From: Bacillus sp. EB106-08-02-XG196
GTDB lineage: Bacteria > Bacillota > Bacilli > Bacillales > Cytobacillaceae
Reading direction: 5' to 3'
DNA: 64,000 nt
Assembly: GCF_013396335.1 (NCBI RefSeq)
Contig: NZ_JABWSY010000005.1
Location: 1-64,000, forward strand
The notes beneath the pieces are model-generated. The model saw nothing but the letters and a program-made list of their open reading frames with translations, did not search any database and was not told where the DNA came from. Both the position numbers and the translations under genes were made by a program. Shown piece by piece: positions 1 through 11,320 of this stretch (its first letter is position 1; every line of letters begins with the position of its first letter).

Positions 1-274
1 GCCGTTACCTCACCAACTAGCTAATGCGCCGCGGGCCCATCTGTAAGTGTCAGCGTAAACCGACTTTCAGCTTTTCCTCATGAGAGGAAAAGGATTATCC
101 GGTATTAGCACCGGTTTCCCGGTGTTATCCCAGTCTTACAGGCAGGTTGCCCACGTGTTACTCACCCGTCCGCCGCTAACCAAGAGGTGCAAGCACCTCA
201 AGATTCGCTCGACTTGCATGTATTAGGCACGCCGCCAGCGTTCGTCCTGAGCCAGGATCAAACTCTCCAAGAAA
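1..274 (-). rRNA. 16S ribosomal RNA, 5' portion (cut by window edge)
   Basis: Read on the minus strand, positions 274 downward give the universal bacterial 16S start (GAGAGTTTGATCCTGGCTCA, 266-247) followed by the V1 loop and conserved helices typical of Bacillaceae. Only about 270 nt of the roughly 1,550 nt gene is inside the window. It lies downstream of gyrA and in the same direction, the arrangement of rrnO in Bacillus subtilis. The exact 5' end is estimated by similarity to B. subtilis 16S and could be off by a few bases. Confidence 0.97.
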
Positions 275-355
275 GTTGATTAGCTCAAAAATGTTACGTT
301 GGCTTAGCTTTTATAAAAAGCTAAAAAAATTGTTTGTTGACGTTCTTGTTTGTTT

Positions 356-370
356 AGTTTTCAAAGATCA
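356..370 (-). promoter_or_regulatory. boxA-like antitermination element in the rRNA leader
   Basis: The minus strand reads TGATCTTTGAAAACT here, between the promoter and the 16S 5' end. This resembles the Bacillus rRNA leader boxA, where the NusB-S10 complex binds to prevent premature termination. The identification rests on motif and position only. Confidence 0.5.
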
Positions 371-402
371 ATTTTTCATTATCGCTCAGAAGCGACTTTA
401 TT

Positions 403-431
403 AATATATCATCTATTAATAAGAATGTCAA
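403..431 (-). promoter_or_regulatory. rRNA operon promoter
   Basis: On the minus strand TTGACA (431-426) is followed after exactly 17 bp by TATATT (408-403), a near-consensus sigma-A promoter pointing into the 16S gene. Transcription would start near position 396, leaving a leader of about 120 nt. The strength and location fit an rRNA promoter. Confidence 0.8.
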
Positions 432-540
432 CGTCTAATTGTTTTTATCTTGCTTTACAATTACTAATCTTGCCGACTCAAATGAGTATACCAGCATTAA
501 TACTATCAATCAAGAGAAAAATACCAAAAAGCGATAATTA

Positions 541-579
541 ATTTGAAAAGGAGTACCAAACTAGGTACTCCTTTCAAAT
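541..579 (-). terminator. Terminator after gyrA
   Basis: A near-perfect inverted repeat (541-557 with 564-579, core AGGAGTACC/GGTACTCCT) lies just beyond the gyrA stop codon. It separates gyrA from the rRNA promoter. The flanks are A/T rich on both sides, so it may work in both directions. Confidence 0.7.
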
Positions 580-584
580 ATAAT

Positions 585-3155
585 TTATTCTTCAGTAGTT
601 TCAGAGCTATCCTCTTCAGAATTCAACTCATCATCTGCAGCATGATCTTCACCTGTTTCAGCTGCTGCTTCTAAGCCTTCTGTGCCTTCCGTATCCTCTG
701 AATCTGTTTCTTCTGAAACCTCTTCTTTTTCTACTTGTGCAACAGTTGCAACAAAATCATGCTCGTCGCCTTTAATACTAATTAATTTAACACCTTGTGT
801 GTTTCGCCCCATAGTCGAAATGCCAGCTACATCAATACGGATAAGGACACCGCCAGTAGTGATTAACATTAAGTCTTCTTCGCCCGTTACAGCTCTTACG
901 GAAACTAGAGGACCATTTTTCTCGGTAACGTGGCATGTTTTAATACCTTTACCGCCCCTGCCTTGAATACGGTACTCTTCTGCTGGTGTGCGCTTACCAA
1001 ATCCGTTCTTGGTGACGATAAGGACACTGCTATTTTCCTCAAGTACTTCCATACCGACTACTTCATCATCACTATCTAAGGAAATCCCTTTTACGCCCGT
1101 TGCAGTTCTTCCCATAGACCTGACATCTGTTTCAGGAAAACGGATGAGCATTCCTTTTTTCGTACCAATAATCATATGCTTTGTTCCATCCGTTAAACGG
1201 ACTGAAATCAGTTCATCACCTTCACGGAGACTCAACGCAATAAGACCATTATTACGAATATGTGCAAAAGAAGTTAATGGTGAACGCTTAGAAATACCCT
1301 CTTTTGTTGTAAAGAATAGGTACCAATCATCCACAAATTCCTCAATTGGAATAATGGCATTCACCCATTCTCCTTTTTCAATTCCAAGAAGATTAATGAT
1401 TGGCAGTCCTTTAGCCGTACGGCTGTATTCAGGAATTTCATAACCCTTTGAGCGATAAACCTTCCCTTTATTCGTAAAGAAGAGAATTGTATCATGAGTA
1501 GACGTCGTGATTAAATGCTCAACAAAGTCATCTTCATTCGTACCCATTCCTTGTATACCGCGACCGCCTCTTCTTTGCGCGCGATACGTTGAAACAGGGA
1601 GGCGTTTAATATAGCCATTATGTGTAAGTGTAATGACAATATTTTCACGTGGAATGAGATCCTCATCTTCAATATTTTCAATTCCGCCCGTTTGAATTTC
1701 CGTGCGGCGAGTATCATTAAATCTCTCTTTAATTTCAATCAATTCTCCACGAATGATTTCAAGCACCTTTTCATCATCAGCTAAAATAGCTTTTAACTCA
1801 GCGATAAGCTGTACCAAGGCTTGATACTCTTCCTCAATTTTCTCTCTTTCTAAACCTGTCAAACGCTGCAAGCGCATATCCAGAATAGCCTGGGCTTGTT
1901 TTTCAGAAAGGTTAAATTGTGTCATTAAACCTTCGCGGGCAATATCCGTTGTCCGTGAACTTCTAATTAAACTAATGACGGCATCAAGATTATCTAAAGC
2001 AATCCTTAAACCATCCAAAATATGAGCACGTGCTTCTGCTTTACGTAACTCAAACTCTGTTCGTCTGCGAATAACCACTACTTGATGGTCTAAATAATGG
2101 ACTAGACATTGTTTTAGATTTAATACCTTTGGATGCCCACTAACAAGAGCTAATGTATTGATTCCGAAGCTCGTTTGTAGTGATGTTTGTTTATATAAGT
2201 TGTTTAAGAGGACATTCGCATTCGCATCTTTACGAACCTCAATAACAATTCGCATCCCTTTGCGATCTGATTCATCTCTTAAATCGGTAATGCCTTCTAT
2301 TTTTTTATCACGGTGTAATTCCGCAATTCTTTCAACTAATTTTGCTTTATTTACTTGGTATGGTAACTCATTAACAATAATAACTTCTTTACCATTTGAT
2401 TTTTGTTCGATTACTACTTTCCCGCGAATGGTTATTGAACCTCTGCCAGTTTCGTATGCCTTACGAATACCACTTCGGCCCATGATGATTCCTCCGGTTG
2501 GAAAGTCGGGGCCAGGAATAATTTCCATTAACTCTTGAATTGTTATATCTGGATCCTTAGAAATAGCTAATACGCCATCAATCACCTCGCCAAGCTGGTG
2601 CGGTGGAATATTAGTAGCCATACCAACAGCAATTCCAGAAGAACCGTTAACTAAAAGGTTGGGAAATCTCGCTGGTAAAACGGATGGCTCTCTTTCCTCA
2701 CCATCATAGTTATCTTGAAAATCAATCGTATCTTTGTTTAAATCTCTTAATAATTCCATTGAGATTTTAGACATCCTTGATTCTGTATAACGCATGGCTG
2801 CTGCTGAATCACCGTCTACCGAACCAAAGTTTCCATGTCCATCTACAAGCATATACCGATAGTTAAAATCCTGTGCCATCCGTACCATCGTTTCATAAAC
2901 GGCGGAATCACCGTGAGGGTGATATTTACCGATTACATCACCGACGATACGGGCTGACTTTTTGTAAGGTTTATCAGCATGTATTCCTAGATCATGCATA
3001 GCGTATAGAATACGGCGGTGGACTGGTTTTAATCCATCTCGTACATCTGGAAGGGCACGTGAAACAATAACACTCATTGCATAGTCAAGAAAGGATGTTT
3101 TCATTTCATGACTGATATTAATATCTTTTATTTGAGAATTTGGTGTTTCTGCCAT
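585..3155 (-). CDS. gyrA: DNA gyrase subunit A
   Basis: Breakage-reunion subunit of the A2B2 type II topoisomerase that introduces negative supercoils ahead of replication forks. The 856-residue product carries the catalytic tyrosine (Y123 in MRYTESRM), the quinolone-resistance region with the susceptible-type residues S84 and E88, and the GyrA box QRRGGRG in the beta-pinwheel C-terminal domain that wraps DNA. The last 50 or so residues form a strongly acidic tail (many E/D), as in other bacilli. An ATG preceded by a good ribosome binding site (GGAGG) gives the usual MAE... start. It follows gyrB, with a terminator-like hairpin in the 117-bp gap. Length is slightly above the B. subtilis protein because of the tail. 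Confidence 0.98.
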   Translation of the reverse strand: MAETPNSQIKDINISHEMKTSFLDYAMSVIVSRALPDVRDGLKPVHRRILYAMHDLGIHADKPYKKSARIVGDVIGKYHPHGDSAVYETMVRMAQDFNYRYMLVDGHGNFGSVDGDSAAAMRYTESRMSKISMELLRDLNKDTIDFQDNYDGEEREPSVLPARFPNLLVNGSSGIAVGMATNIPPHQLGEVIDGVLAISKDPDITIQELMEIIPGPDFPTGGIIMGRSGIRKAYETGRGSITIRGKVVIEQKSNGKEVIIVNELPYQVNKAKLVERIAELHRDKKIEGITDLRDESDRKGMRIVIEVRKDANANVLLNNLYKQTSLQTSFGINTLALVSGHPKVLNLKQCLVHYLDHQVVVIRRRTEFELRKAEARAHILDGLRIALDNLDAVISLIRSSRTTDIAREGLMTQFNLSEKQAQAILDMRLQRLTGLEREKIEEEYQALVQLIAELKAILADDEKVLEIIRGELIEIKERFNDTRRTEIQTGGIENIEDEDLIPRENIVITLTHNGYIKRLPVSTYRAQRRGGRGIQGMGTNEDDFVEHLITTSTHDTILFFTNKGKVYRSKGYEIPEYSRTAKGLPIINLLGIEKGEWVNAIIPIEEFVDDWYLFFTTKEGISKRSPLTSFAHIRNNGLIALSLREGDELISVRLTDGTKHMIIGTKKGMLIRFPETDVRSMGRTATGVKGISLDSDDEVVGMEVLEENSSVLIVTKNGFGKRTPAEEYRIQGRGGKGIKTCHVTEKNGPLVSVRAVTGEEDLMLITTGGVLIRIDVAGISTMGRNTQGVKLISIKGDEHDFVATVAQVEKEEVSEETDSEDTEGTEGLEAAAETGEDHAADDELNSEEDSSETTEE

Positions 3156-3220
3156 TTGAGTACCTCCTATTTTGGTGACAATCTGCCTTTGGATGTCATC
3201 CAGTGAAATCTATATAAACG

Positions 3221-3253
3221 AAAAAAGGAGGATAGTGGTAACCCCTCTATCCC
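3221..3253 (-). terminator. Hairpin with T-run between gyrB and gyrA
   Basis: On the minus strand GGATAG...CTATCC forms a stem with an internal GG/CC extension, directly followed by TCC and six T. It looks like a weak intrinsic terminator and would let gyrA be tuned separately from gyrB, or allow partial read-through. The stem has one internal mismatch. Confidence 0.5.
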
Positions 3254-3272
3254 TTTCTATATAGGCATTTCT

Positions 3273-5219
<1,947 letters not shown>

Positions 5220-5264
5220 TCATTCAAAAAATACTCTATTCACCTAAAATGAAAAATAATAATT

Positions 5265-5513
5265 TCAATATACCTGCATTTCCTTTTGATTTGAACGTTT
5301 TTTTAATGTTCCGGAAGAAATAGGGGATAAATAAACCTTGTCATATGTAATTACGACCGATTTAAAGGGGTTTTTTGAAAGATTAACGAGCTTTTCCTTA
5401 TGCTGTTTTAAGAATTCCTCAAGTAAGTTTGATGAATTCACGCACCCTTTATCAAGAATGGCGATGATATCCTTCGCCCTGATATTTAAATCTTCCCCAA
5501 CATGTATATACAC
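5265..5513 (-). CDS. remB: RemB/YaaB, DUF370 extracellular-matrix regulator
   Basis: A protein of 82 residues of the DUF370 (RemA/RemB) family. In B. subtilis RemA is a DNA-binding activator of matrix and osmoprotection genes, and RemB (YaaB) is its paralogue needed for normal matrix production. The N-terminus (MYIHVGED) and the central PFKSVVITYDKVYLSPISSGTLKKR stretch match YaaB by recollection. The start is GTG at 5513 behind a GAGGTGG ribosome binding site that overlaps the end of recF, so the two are probably translationally coupled. Position between recF and gyrB is the conserved one. Confidence 0.9.
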   Translation of the reverse strand: MYIHVGEDLNIRAKDIIAILDKGCVNSSNLLEEFLKQHKEKLVNLSKNPFKSVVITYDKVYLSPISSGTLKKRSNQKEMQVY

Positions 5514-5522
5514 ACTTCCACC

Positions 5523-6641
5523 TCAATTAACTTTATTGATAAAACCAGACTCTACTTCAAAAGTTGAAGCCTCTTTTAATGTTTGATGATGGATGCCGTC
5601 AACGCTAGTTGTTGTAACGAATGTTTGGACTTTCCCCTGAATGGTATTAAGCAAGTGTGACTGACGATAGTCATCTAATTCAGATAAGACATCGTCAAGG
5701 AGTAAGATTGGATATTCGCGAATTTCTGAATGAATTAACTCAATTTCGGCAAGTTTAACAGAAAGCGCGGTTGTTCTTTGCTGGCCCTGTGACCCAAACG
5801 TTGAGACATCTCTCTCATTGACAAAAAACAACAAATCATCACGATGAGGTCCAAATAGGGTTGTTCCTCGTTCTATTTCCCTTGTTCTAACTTTGCTAAA
5901 TTTTTCCTCAAAGCATGCTTTCATTTTCGACAAATCTTGCTCTTCTAATACATCCACTGATGGTTTATAGACAATTTCCAATGATTCCAGTCCTCGAGAA
6001 ATGCCTTTATGAATAGGTTTGGCCCAATTTTCAAGCAAATGAAGAAATTCAAATCTTTTTAATACAATTCTCACAGCCATATCAATAAACTGCTCTGTAA
6101 GAATTTCAAGCATGGTTTGGTCTGTCTGTTTTTTAATTTGCAGCATCTTCAAAAAATGATTTCGCTGTTGAAGTATTTTTTGATACTGACTCATATCATG
6201 TAAATAAATGGGCGAAACCTGCCCAATTTCCATATCAATAAACCGCCTTCTTATTTGAGGGCTGCCTTTAACTAAATTTAAATCTTCCGGTGCAAACATG
6301 ACTACATTCATGTTCCCAACATATTGACTTAATTTTCGCTGTTCCATATGATTGCATCTGGCCTTTTTGCCTTTTTTAGAAATAATTAATTGCAAAGGCA
6401 AAGAACTGTATTGTTTTTGAACCCTGCCCTCTATTTTAGCATACTCCTGATCCCAGCGAATAAGATCTTTATCATTTGATGTTCGGTGGGATTTAGCCAT
6501 GGCTAAAACATAGATAGACTCCATCACATTTGTTTTACCCTGGGCATTTTCCCCAAGGATCACATTTACTTTATTTTCAAATTCAACTGATAAGCTCTCA
6601 TAATTCCGATAATTTCTTAGCGATAACTGTTCAATATACAT
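5523..6641 (-). CDS. recF: DNA replication and repair protein RecF
   Basis: SMC-like ABC ATPase of the RecFOR pathway that binds gapped DNA and helps load RecA at stalled forks. The 372 residues include the Walker A motif GENAQGKT (residues 30-37), an ABC signature region ([18 protein letters not shown]) and Walker [12 protein letters not shown]. It lies 20 bp downstream of yaaA in the conserved dnaN-yaaA-recF-remB order. Length and start (ATG) are normal. Confidence 0.97.
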   Translation of the reverse strand: MYIEQLSLRNYRNYESLSVEFENKVNVILGENAQGKTNVMESIYVLAMAKSHRTSNDKDLIRWDQEYAKIEGRVQKQYSSLPLQLIISKKGKKARCNHMEQRKLSQYVGNMNVVMFAPEDLNLVKGSPQIRRRFIDMEIGQVSPIYLHDMSQYQKILQQRNHFLKMLQIKKQTDQTMLEILTEQFIDMAVRIVLKRFEFLHLLENWAKPIHKGISRGLESLEIVYKPSVDVLEEQDLSKMKACFEEKFSKVRTREIERGTTLFGPHRDDLLFFVNERDVSTFGSQGQQRTTALSVKLAEIELIHSEIREYPILLLDDVLSELDDYRQSHLLNTIQGKVQTFVTTTSVDGIHHQTLKEASTFEVESGFINKVN

Positions 6642-6661
6642 GAAAACGACACAACCTTTAG

Positions 6662-6877
6662 TTACTCGGTTATCAAAAATTCTCCGTGGCCAGGAATTCT
6701 CACTTTATCTCCTACTCGAAGCTTTCTGCCTCTTCTTTGATCTTGTTCACCATTAATAAAAATATCGTTTTCACTTAAAAACCATTTGGCCATACCACCA
6801 GATTGGATGACGTCAGCTAATTTAAGAAATTGTCCTAACGTAATAAACTCTGTATTTAGCTTTATTTCTTCGGGCAA
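6662..6877 (-). CDS. yaaA: S4-domain protein YaaA
   Basis: Small (71 aa) RNA-binding S4-domain protein. The segment [23 protein letters not shown] is the alpha-L fold, and [16 protein letters not shown] follows. In B. subtilis YaaA (RlbA) is implicated in large ribosomal subunit maturation. The only in-frame start after an upstream TAA is TTG at 6877, with a modest GAGTGA ribosome binding site, and this gives the family length of 71. The DNA just upstream of and including this start has been duplicated next to the second dnaN copy. Confidence 0.93.
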   Translation of the reverse strand: MPEEIKLNTEFITLGQFLKLADVIQSGGMAKWFLSENDIFINGEQDQRRGRKLRVGDKVRIPGHGEFLITE

Positions 6878-7607
6878 TGTTTATCACTCATTTCTAAAAT
6901 GGTCTCAATACTTTATTTTACTAAAAAAAGATAAATAAAGAAAGTCACCAAAATCATGGTGACTATTTGTAAAATTTATCTTAGTAAGTTCTAACTGGCA
7001 AAATCAATTGTAATGTTGTCTCGTCATGTAACGGTTTAATAACAAATGGCCGCATAGCACCAGTAAAACTCACTCTTATATCTGTACCCTCAAGTGCCTT
7101 TAAGGCATCCATCATATATTTAGCGCTAAAGGATATCTTTAATTCTTCTCCATCAATCGATTGACTTTGTATTTCCTCGACAACTTTCCCTACTTCAGGT
7201 GTGTTAGAAGAAATTTCAATTACACCGCTATCAAACGTTGAAAGTTTGACAACATTGTTTCTGCCTTCACGCGCTAATAGGGAAGCACGATCGATAGCAT
7301 GAAGGAATTCCTTTGTATTAACAATGATTTCTGTTTTACTTTCATTCGGAATCAGTCTAGAAGTATCAGGATAATTCCCTTCCAGCAGCCTTGAGAAGAA
7401 TAACAGATGCTTCGCTTTAAACAAAATTTGATTTTCAGTTATAACGATATCAATTAATTCGTTCGAGTCATCAATGATCTTACTCAATTCATTCAAACTC
7501 TTACCCGGTATGACTACATTGTAACTTTCATTATTTTCTGTTTCAATTTTTGCCTTTCTTAAAGCCAGCCGGTGACTATCTGTTGCAATACAGTTTAATT
7601 CGCCATT
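6865..7607. repeat. Tandem duplication, copy A (yaaA start, spacer, dnaN 3' part)
   Basis: This 743-bp unit is repeated directly at 7608-8342. It covers the first codons of yaaA, the dnaN-yaaA spacer with its hairpin, and the last 208 codons of dnaN. The two copies appear identical except for an 8-bp ATTTTACT present only here in the spacer (about 6915). The junction with copy B has only a short T-tract in common. Confidence 0.95.
6921..6964 (-). terminator. Hairpin downstream of the truncated dnaN copy
   Basis: AGTCACCA/TGGTGACT stem (6943-6964) followed on the minus strand by a T-rich tract (TTCTTTATTTATC then seven T). It lies between dnaN and yaaA and may partly terminate dnaN transcription. 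The same hairpin occurs at 7678-7699. Confidence 0.5.
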
Positions 7608-7634
7608 TTTCTTCGGGCAATGTTTATCACTCAT
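6981..7634 (-). pseudogene. Truncated second copy of dnaN (C-terminal 208 residues)
   Basis: The reading frame encodes residues 171-378 of the beta clamp, identical in protein sequence to the intact DnaN encoded next door, preceded by nine foreign residues (MSDKHCPKK) read out of frame from the yaaA start region. It lacks domain I and part of domain II of the three-domain clamp, so it cannot form a normal sliding ring. If translated from the ATG at 7634 it would be a domain II/III fragment with the hydrophobic partner-binding pocket. That ATG is not a native start, and no convincing ribosome binding site is visible. Best read as a by-product of the tandem duplication. Confidence 0.9.
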
Positions 7635-8342
7635 TTCTAAAATGGTCTCAATACTTTAAAAAAAGATAAATAAAGAAAGTCACCAAAATCATGGTGACTA
7701 TTTGTAAAATTTATCTTAGTAAGTTCTAACTGGCAAAATCAATTGTAATGTTGTCTCGTCATGTAACGGTTTAATAACAAATGGCCGCATAGCACCAGTA
7801 AAACTCACTCTTATATCTGTACCCTCAAGTGCCTTTAAGGCATCCATCATATATTTAGCGCTAAAGGATATCTTTAATTCTTCTCCATCAATCGATTGAC
7901 TTTGTATTTCCTCGACAACTTTCCCTACTTCAGGTGTGTTAGAAGAAATTTCAATTACACCGCTATCAAACGTTGAAAGTTTGACAACATTGTTTCTGCC
8001 TTCACGCGCTAATAGGGAAGCACGATCGATAGCATGAAGGAATTCCTTTGTATTAACAATGATTTCTGTTTTACTTTCATTCGGAATCAGTCTAGAAGTA
8101 TCAGGATAATTCCCTTCCAGCAGCCTTGAGAAGAATAACAGATGCTTCGCTTTAAACAAAATTTGATTTTCAGTTATAACGATATCAATTAATTCGTTCG
8201 AGTCATCAATGATCTTACTCAATTCATTCAAACTCTTACCCGGTATGACTACATTGTAACTTTCATTATTTTCTGTTTCAATTTTTGCCTTTCTTAAAGC
8301 CAGCCGGTGACTATCTGTTGCAATACAGTTTAATTCGCCATT
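7608..8342. repeat. Tandem duplication, copy B (inside intact dnaN and its 3' spacer)
   Basis: Direct repeat of 6865-7607, shorter by 8 bp in the spacer. Its dnaN part is the 3' half of the complete dnaN gene. At 7606-7610 the sequence switches from dnaN codon 171 directly to the start region of yaaA, sharing only three or four T residues with both parents, which points to illegitimate recombination or slippage. Confidence 0.95.
7657..7699 (-). terminator. Second copy of the dnaN hairpin, after the intact dnaN
   Basis: Duplicate of the hairpin at 6943-6964, with AGTCACCA/TGGTGACT arms at 7678-7699 and the same T-rich tract. Because of the duplication, transcripts must now pass two such hairpins to reach yaaA and recF. 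Confidence 0.5.
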
Positions 8343-8852
8343 TTCAATCTTCCAGTTTACACCTGTCAAGATGGGTCGTGTTTCGGAAGTGGACACTGCA
8401 AAAAAGGTCTGACGAATCATCATTTTTAACAAATCAGTAGCTATATGAAATTTATTATTTTCTTCTATCTGTGGCAGGTGCGGGTATTCTTCTGCATCCA
8501 ATCCGTTCAAGTTAAATTCTGATTTACCAGAACGAATAACAGTCTGTAATGACCCAAGCACCTCAATTTCAACACTATCTGTAGGTAACTTTTTAACAAT
8601 CTCACTAAAGAATTTTGCTTGAAGGACAATGGAACCACTTTGTTTAATCTCAACGATTTCGTCCCCGGATTCCTCATTTGGAATAAATGATTCAATTGAA
8701 ATATCTGAATCACTTCCAGTTAGGGTAACTCCTTCGCTAGTAGCTGTAATTTTAATTCCTGTCAGTATTGGAATGGTTGTTCTTGATGTAACAGCCTTCA
8801 TTACATCTTGGACACTTTGAACAAGACGGTCCCTTTGGATGATAAATCTCAT
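7716..8852 (-). CDS. dnaN: DNA polymerase III sliding clamp (beta subunit)
   Basis: Forms the ring-shaped homodimer that tethers polymerase to DNA. All 378 residues are present, from MRFIIQRDRLVQSVQDVMKA to the C-terminal LILPVRTY that contributes to the peptide-binding groove. The ATG at 8852 has a strong GGGAGG ribosome binding site eight bases upstream. It follows dnaA across a spacer that contains the origin unwinding region. Its 3' 55 percent is duplicated immediately downstream. Confidence 0.98.
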   Translation of the reverse strand: MRFIIQRDRLVQSVQDVMKAVTSRTTIPILTGIKITATSEGVTLTGSDSDISIESFIPNEESGDEIVEIKQSGSIVLQAKFFSEIVKKLPTDSVEIEVLGSLQTVIRSGKSEFNLNGLDAEEYPHLPQIEENNKFHIATDLLKMMIRQTFFAVSTSETRPILTGVNWKIENGELNCIATDSHRLALRKAKIETENNESYNVVIPGKSLNELSKIIDDSNELIDIVITENQILFKAKHLLFFSRLLEGNYPDTSRLIPNESKTEIIVNTKEFLHAIDRASLLAREGRNNVVKLSTFDSGVIEISSNTPEVGKVVEEIQSQSIDGEELKISFSAKYMMDALKALEGTDIRVSFTGAMRPFVIKPLHDETTLQLILPVRTY

Positions 8853-8904
8853 ATCAAAATCCTCCCAGCAATTTTTTATTTCTAAGTACGAATAAATGGC
8901 ATTT

Positions 8905-9060
8905 CTTAAACATATAATAATAAGTTTTTTAAAAGAAAAAATAGTAGAAGTACTAGTAGGGCCTGTTGATATGTGGATAACTCATTTTTTACAATGGAAA
9001 CACAGTCTATCAACATGTGGACAGACTGTGTGTAAACTAGGGCAAGTTATTCACAATTAC
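8905..9060 (-). other. oriC unwinding region between dnaA and dnaN
   Basis: On the minus strand a perfect DnaA box TTATCCACA (8980-8972) is followed by a short GC-rich block (around 8964-8959) and then TACTAGTACTTCTACTATT (8959-8941), which matches the DnaA-trio pattern, leading into A/T-rich DNA (8940-8905). This is the arrangement of the B. subtilis basal unwinding system, where DnaA spreads from the boxes onto one strand. Further boxes with one or two mismatches are TGTGGACAG (9016-9024) and TTATTCACA (9047-9055). Confidence 0.85.
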
Positions 9061-9061
9061 A

Positions 9062-10408
9062 CTAAACTTTCAACAGCTCATTTAATTCCTTCATCTGTTT
9101 TTGCAGCTGAAGATCAGATTGCAGCAGCTTGGATATCTTTTCATGAGCATGGATGACCGTAGTGTGATCACGTCCTCCAAACTCTTCTCCTATCTTTGGC
9201 AGAGAATAATCGGTTAATTCACGTGATAAATACATAGCAATTTGTCTAGGAAAAGCTACAGACTTTGTCCGTTTTTTGGCTTTAAAATCTTCAAGCTTAA
9301 CGCTGTAGTGTTCACCGACAGTTCTTTGGATTTCATGAATCGTGATTACCCTTGGCTTTGAACTTGGAATGATATCCTTTAATGCTTCGGATGCTAAATC
9401 TGCATTAATATCCTTATTGATTAAGGATGAATAAGCAACTACACGGATTAATGCTCCTTCTAGCTCTCTGATATTTGTATCGATTTGATTAGCAATATAG
9501 AGCATAACTTCGTTTGGAATGTCTAAACCTTCTGCCTTCGCTTTTTTCCTGAGGATGGCAATTCTTGTTTCTAAATCTGGCGGCGTAATATCCGTAATTA
9601 ATCCCCATTCAAAGCGTGAACGAAGGCGGTCCTCAAGTGTCGGGATTTCCCTTGGCGGACGATCACTCGAGATAACTATTTGCTTGCTTTCCTCATGAAG
9701 AGTATTAAAAGTATGGAAAAATTCCTCTTGAGTTGATTCTTTTCCAGCTAAGAATTGAATATCATCAATTAAAAGCACATCCACATTTCGATATTTATTG
9801 CGGAATTCTACCGCTTTATTGTCACGAATGGAATTAATAAATTCATTCGTGAATTTTTCTGAAGATAAATAAACCACTTTAGCGTTCGGCTTATGCTCTA
9901 AAACATAATGGCCAATCGCATGCATTAGGTGAGTTTTTCCTAATCCAACGCCCCCATAAATGAATAAGGGATTATACGCTTTTGCAGGTGCTTCAGCTAC
10001 AGCAAGGGATGCAGCGTGAGCAAACCTGTTGCCAGAACCAATGACAAACGTATCAAACAGGTATTTAGGATTTAATATATTTTGCGGAAAATCATGTTGA
10101 TCTTCTTCCTTTTTTGCCTTTTTAGCTGGCAATAATAAATCTGGGTCTTCCTCTTTTTGATTTTGCGGAATAATGAACTTGACAGATAGCTCTTCACCAG
10201 TAATTTCATACAGAATACCAGCAATTAACTGGGAATAACGCTCCTCGAGCCAATCACGTGCAAATTCATTTGGAGCAGTGATCACAAGTAGATTGCCTTG
10301 AAGGGAATGGGCCTTTGTGGACTTCAGCCAGGTGTCATAACTAGGTTTGCTAATCTTCTTCTCAATATTGGCTAGAGCAGCATTCCAAAGATCCGCAATA
10401 TTCTCCAA
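9062..10408 (-). CDS. dnaA: Chromosomal replication initiator DnaA
   Basis: AAA+ initiator that binds DnaA boxes and melts oriC. Domain I (about 1-85) recruits helicase-loading partners, a variable linker follows, and domain III holds Walker [10 protein letters not shown] (152-160) and Walker B LLIDDIQ (212-218). Domain IV ends with the DnaA-box-binding helix-turn-helix and signature [15 protein letters not shown]. The 448-residue length is standard. The start is TTG at 10408 with a very strong GGAGGG ribosome binding site seven bases upstream; a TTG start for dnaA may limit synthesis. DnaA boxes upstream suggest autoregulation. Confidence 0.98.
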   Translation of the reverse strand: MENIADLWNAALANIEKKISKPSYDTWLKSTKAHSLQGNLLVITAPNEFARDWLEERYSQLIAGILYEITGEELSVKFIIPQNQKEEDPDLLLPAKKAKKEEDQHDFPQNILNPKYLFDTFVIGSGNRFAHAASLAVAEAPAKAYNPLFIYGGVGLGKTHLMHAIGHYVLEHKPNAKVVYLSSEKFTNEFINSIRDNKAVEFRNKYRNVDVLLIDDIQFLAGKESTQEEFFHTFNTLHEESKQIVISSDRPPREIPTLEDRLRSRFEWGLITDITPPDLETRIAILRKKAKAEGLDIPNEVMLYIANQIDTNIRELEGALIRVVAYSSLINKDINADLASEALKDIIPSSKPRVITIHEIQRTVGEHYSVKLEDFKAKKRTKSVAFPRQIAMYLSRELTDYSLPKIGEEFGGRDHTTVIHAHEKISKLLQSDLQLQKQMKELNELLKV

Positions 10409-10935
10409 CGGTTGTCCCTCCTTTTTTCTTTTATCTATCTATTATTGAAATGCAATTTGCAGTATGTTTCTCGTCTAGACTCCATATATAGTGATATTTT
10501 TTCACAAAGTGTAAGGAAGTATCCTCATTCGTAATGAACAAAAGTTCTGTGAAAAAACAACGTTATACAAGCTGTACAACCTACTAATTTATAAATATAC
10601 GAAACAATGGTTGTGGAAAAATATATTATAGGAAATAAAGTGGAGTTTCGACAATATCCACCGCTTGTGGACAAGTTTCTGCAGTATGCTAGAATAACTT
10701 GTCCACACCTTATCCACAATTTGTGGATAACATATTTTTATGACGAAGTTATTCAGAGTGAAAACACAAATATAATATCAAATAAAAGGCAGACGTGCAA
10801 TGCCTTTTCGTGGTTTATCCACAACTGTAACAATATGTGATTAAAACTTGTCCACAAGTAGTGTGTCCTGTGCAAAAACTGTCAATATCTTGTGAAACTG
10901 CGTAAAAAAAGTCGAAAAAAATATCCACAGGGTAA
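10409..10935. other. oriC DnaA-box array upstream of dnaA
   Basis: This A/T-rich gene-free stretch holds perfect DnaA boxes TTATCCACA at 10710-10718 and 10815-10823 and the reverse form TGTGGATAA at 10722-10730. One-mismatch boxes lie at 10664-10672 (TGTGGACAA), 10699-10707 and 10848-10856 (TTGTCCACA) and 10921-10929 (ATATCCACA). It corresponds to the incA/incB part of the B. subtilis bipartite origin and also contains the dnaA promoter region. Together with 8905-9060 it defines oriC, where the two replichores diverge. Confidence 0.92.
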
Positions 10936-11028
10936 TTTTAATAGACATTTGGAAAATAATGATTTCGTGACTGAAAAAGATCTCACTGCAAAAAAATTAG
11001 ATACTGGGGGACAATATGATTGGGCAGG

Positions 11029-11057
11029 TTGACAATATTGAGGTCACTCTTTATAAT
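11029..11057 (+). promoter_or_regulatory. Consensus promoter of rpmH
   Basis: TTGACA (11029-11034), 17 bp, TATAAT (11052-11057): a perfect sigma-A promoter, 47 bp upstream of the rpmH start. It begins the rightward transcription block from the origin. Confidence 0.92.
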
Positions 11058-11103
11058 AAGTTAGACTGTCTTTAACAGCTATTCCTCAGGGAGGTGTCTT
11101 ATA

Positions 11104-11238
11104 ATGAAAAGAACATATCAACCAAATAAACGTAAACATAGTAAAGTTCACGGTTTCCGCAGTCGTATGAGCTCAGCTAACGGACGTAAAGTTCTAGCGC
11201 GCCGTCGTCTAAAAGGAAGAAAAGTATTATCAGCTTAG
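11104..11238 (+). CDS. rpmH: Ribosomal protein L34
   Basis: A 44-residue, very basic protein ([18 protein letters not shown]... ending GRKVLSA) that is the L34 protein of the large ribosomal subunit. An AGGGAGG ribosome binding site lies just upstream of the ATG. It has a perfect promoter and its own terminator before rnpA, as in other bacteria where rpmH is the first gene to the right of oriC. Confidence 0.98.
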   Translation: MKRTYQPNKRKHSKVHGFRSRMSSANGRKVLARRRLKGRKVLSA

Positions 11239-11265
11239 GCCACTGAAACATCAGTGGTCTTTTTT
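11238..11265 (+). terminator. Terminator/attenuator after rpmH
   Basis: GGCCACTGA and TCAGTGGTC form a nine-base stem with loop AACA-type, followed by TTTTTT. It overlaps the last base of the rpmH stop codon and would make rnpA expression lower than rpmH. Confidence 0.85.
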
Positions 11266-11320
11266 CTAATAAATATCTTTCTCAAAGGAAAAGTTTTTGC
11301 GTAAATGGAAGGTGTTTTCT

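Noticed and set aside
350-541. Plus-strand open frame of 63 codons upstream of the 16S gene
   Set aside because: It runs antisense across the rRNA promoter and leader and has no ribosome binding site.
3050-3066. Half parS-like sequence (CACGTGAAACA) in gyrA
   Set aside because: Only the right half matches; the left half does not, and ParB sites need both halves.
10525-10840. Open frames on both strands within the oriC array
   Set aside because: They overlap DnaA boxes, lack ribosome binding sites and have no recognisable protein pattern.
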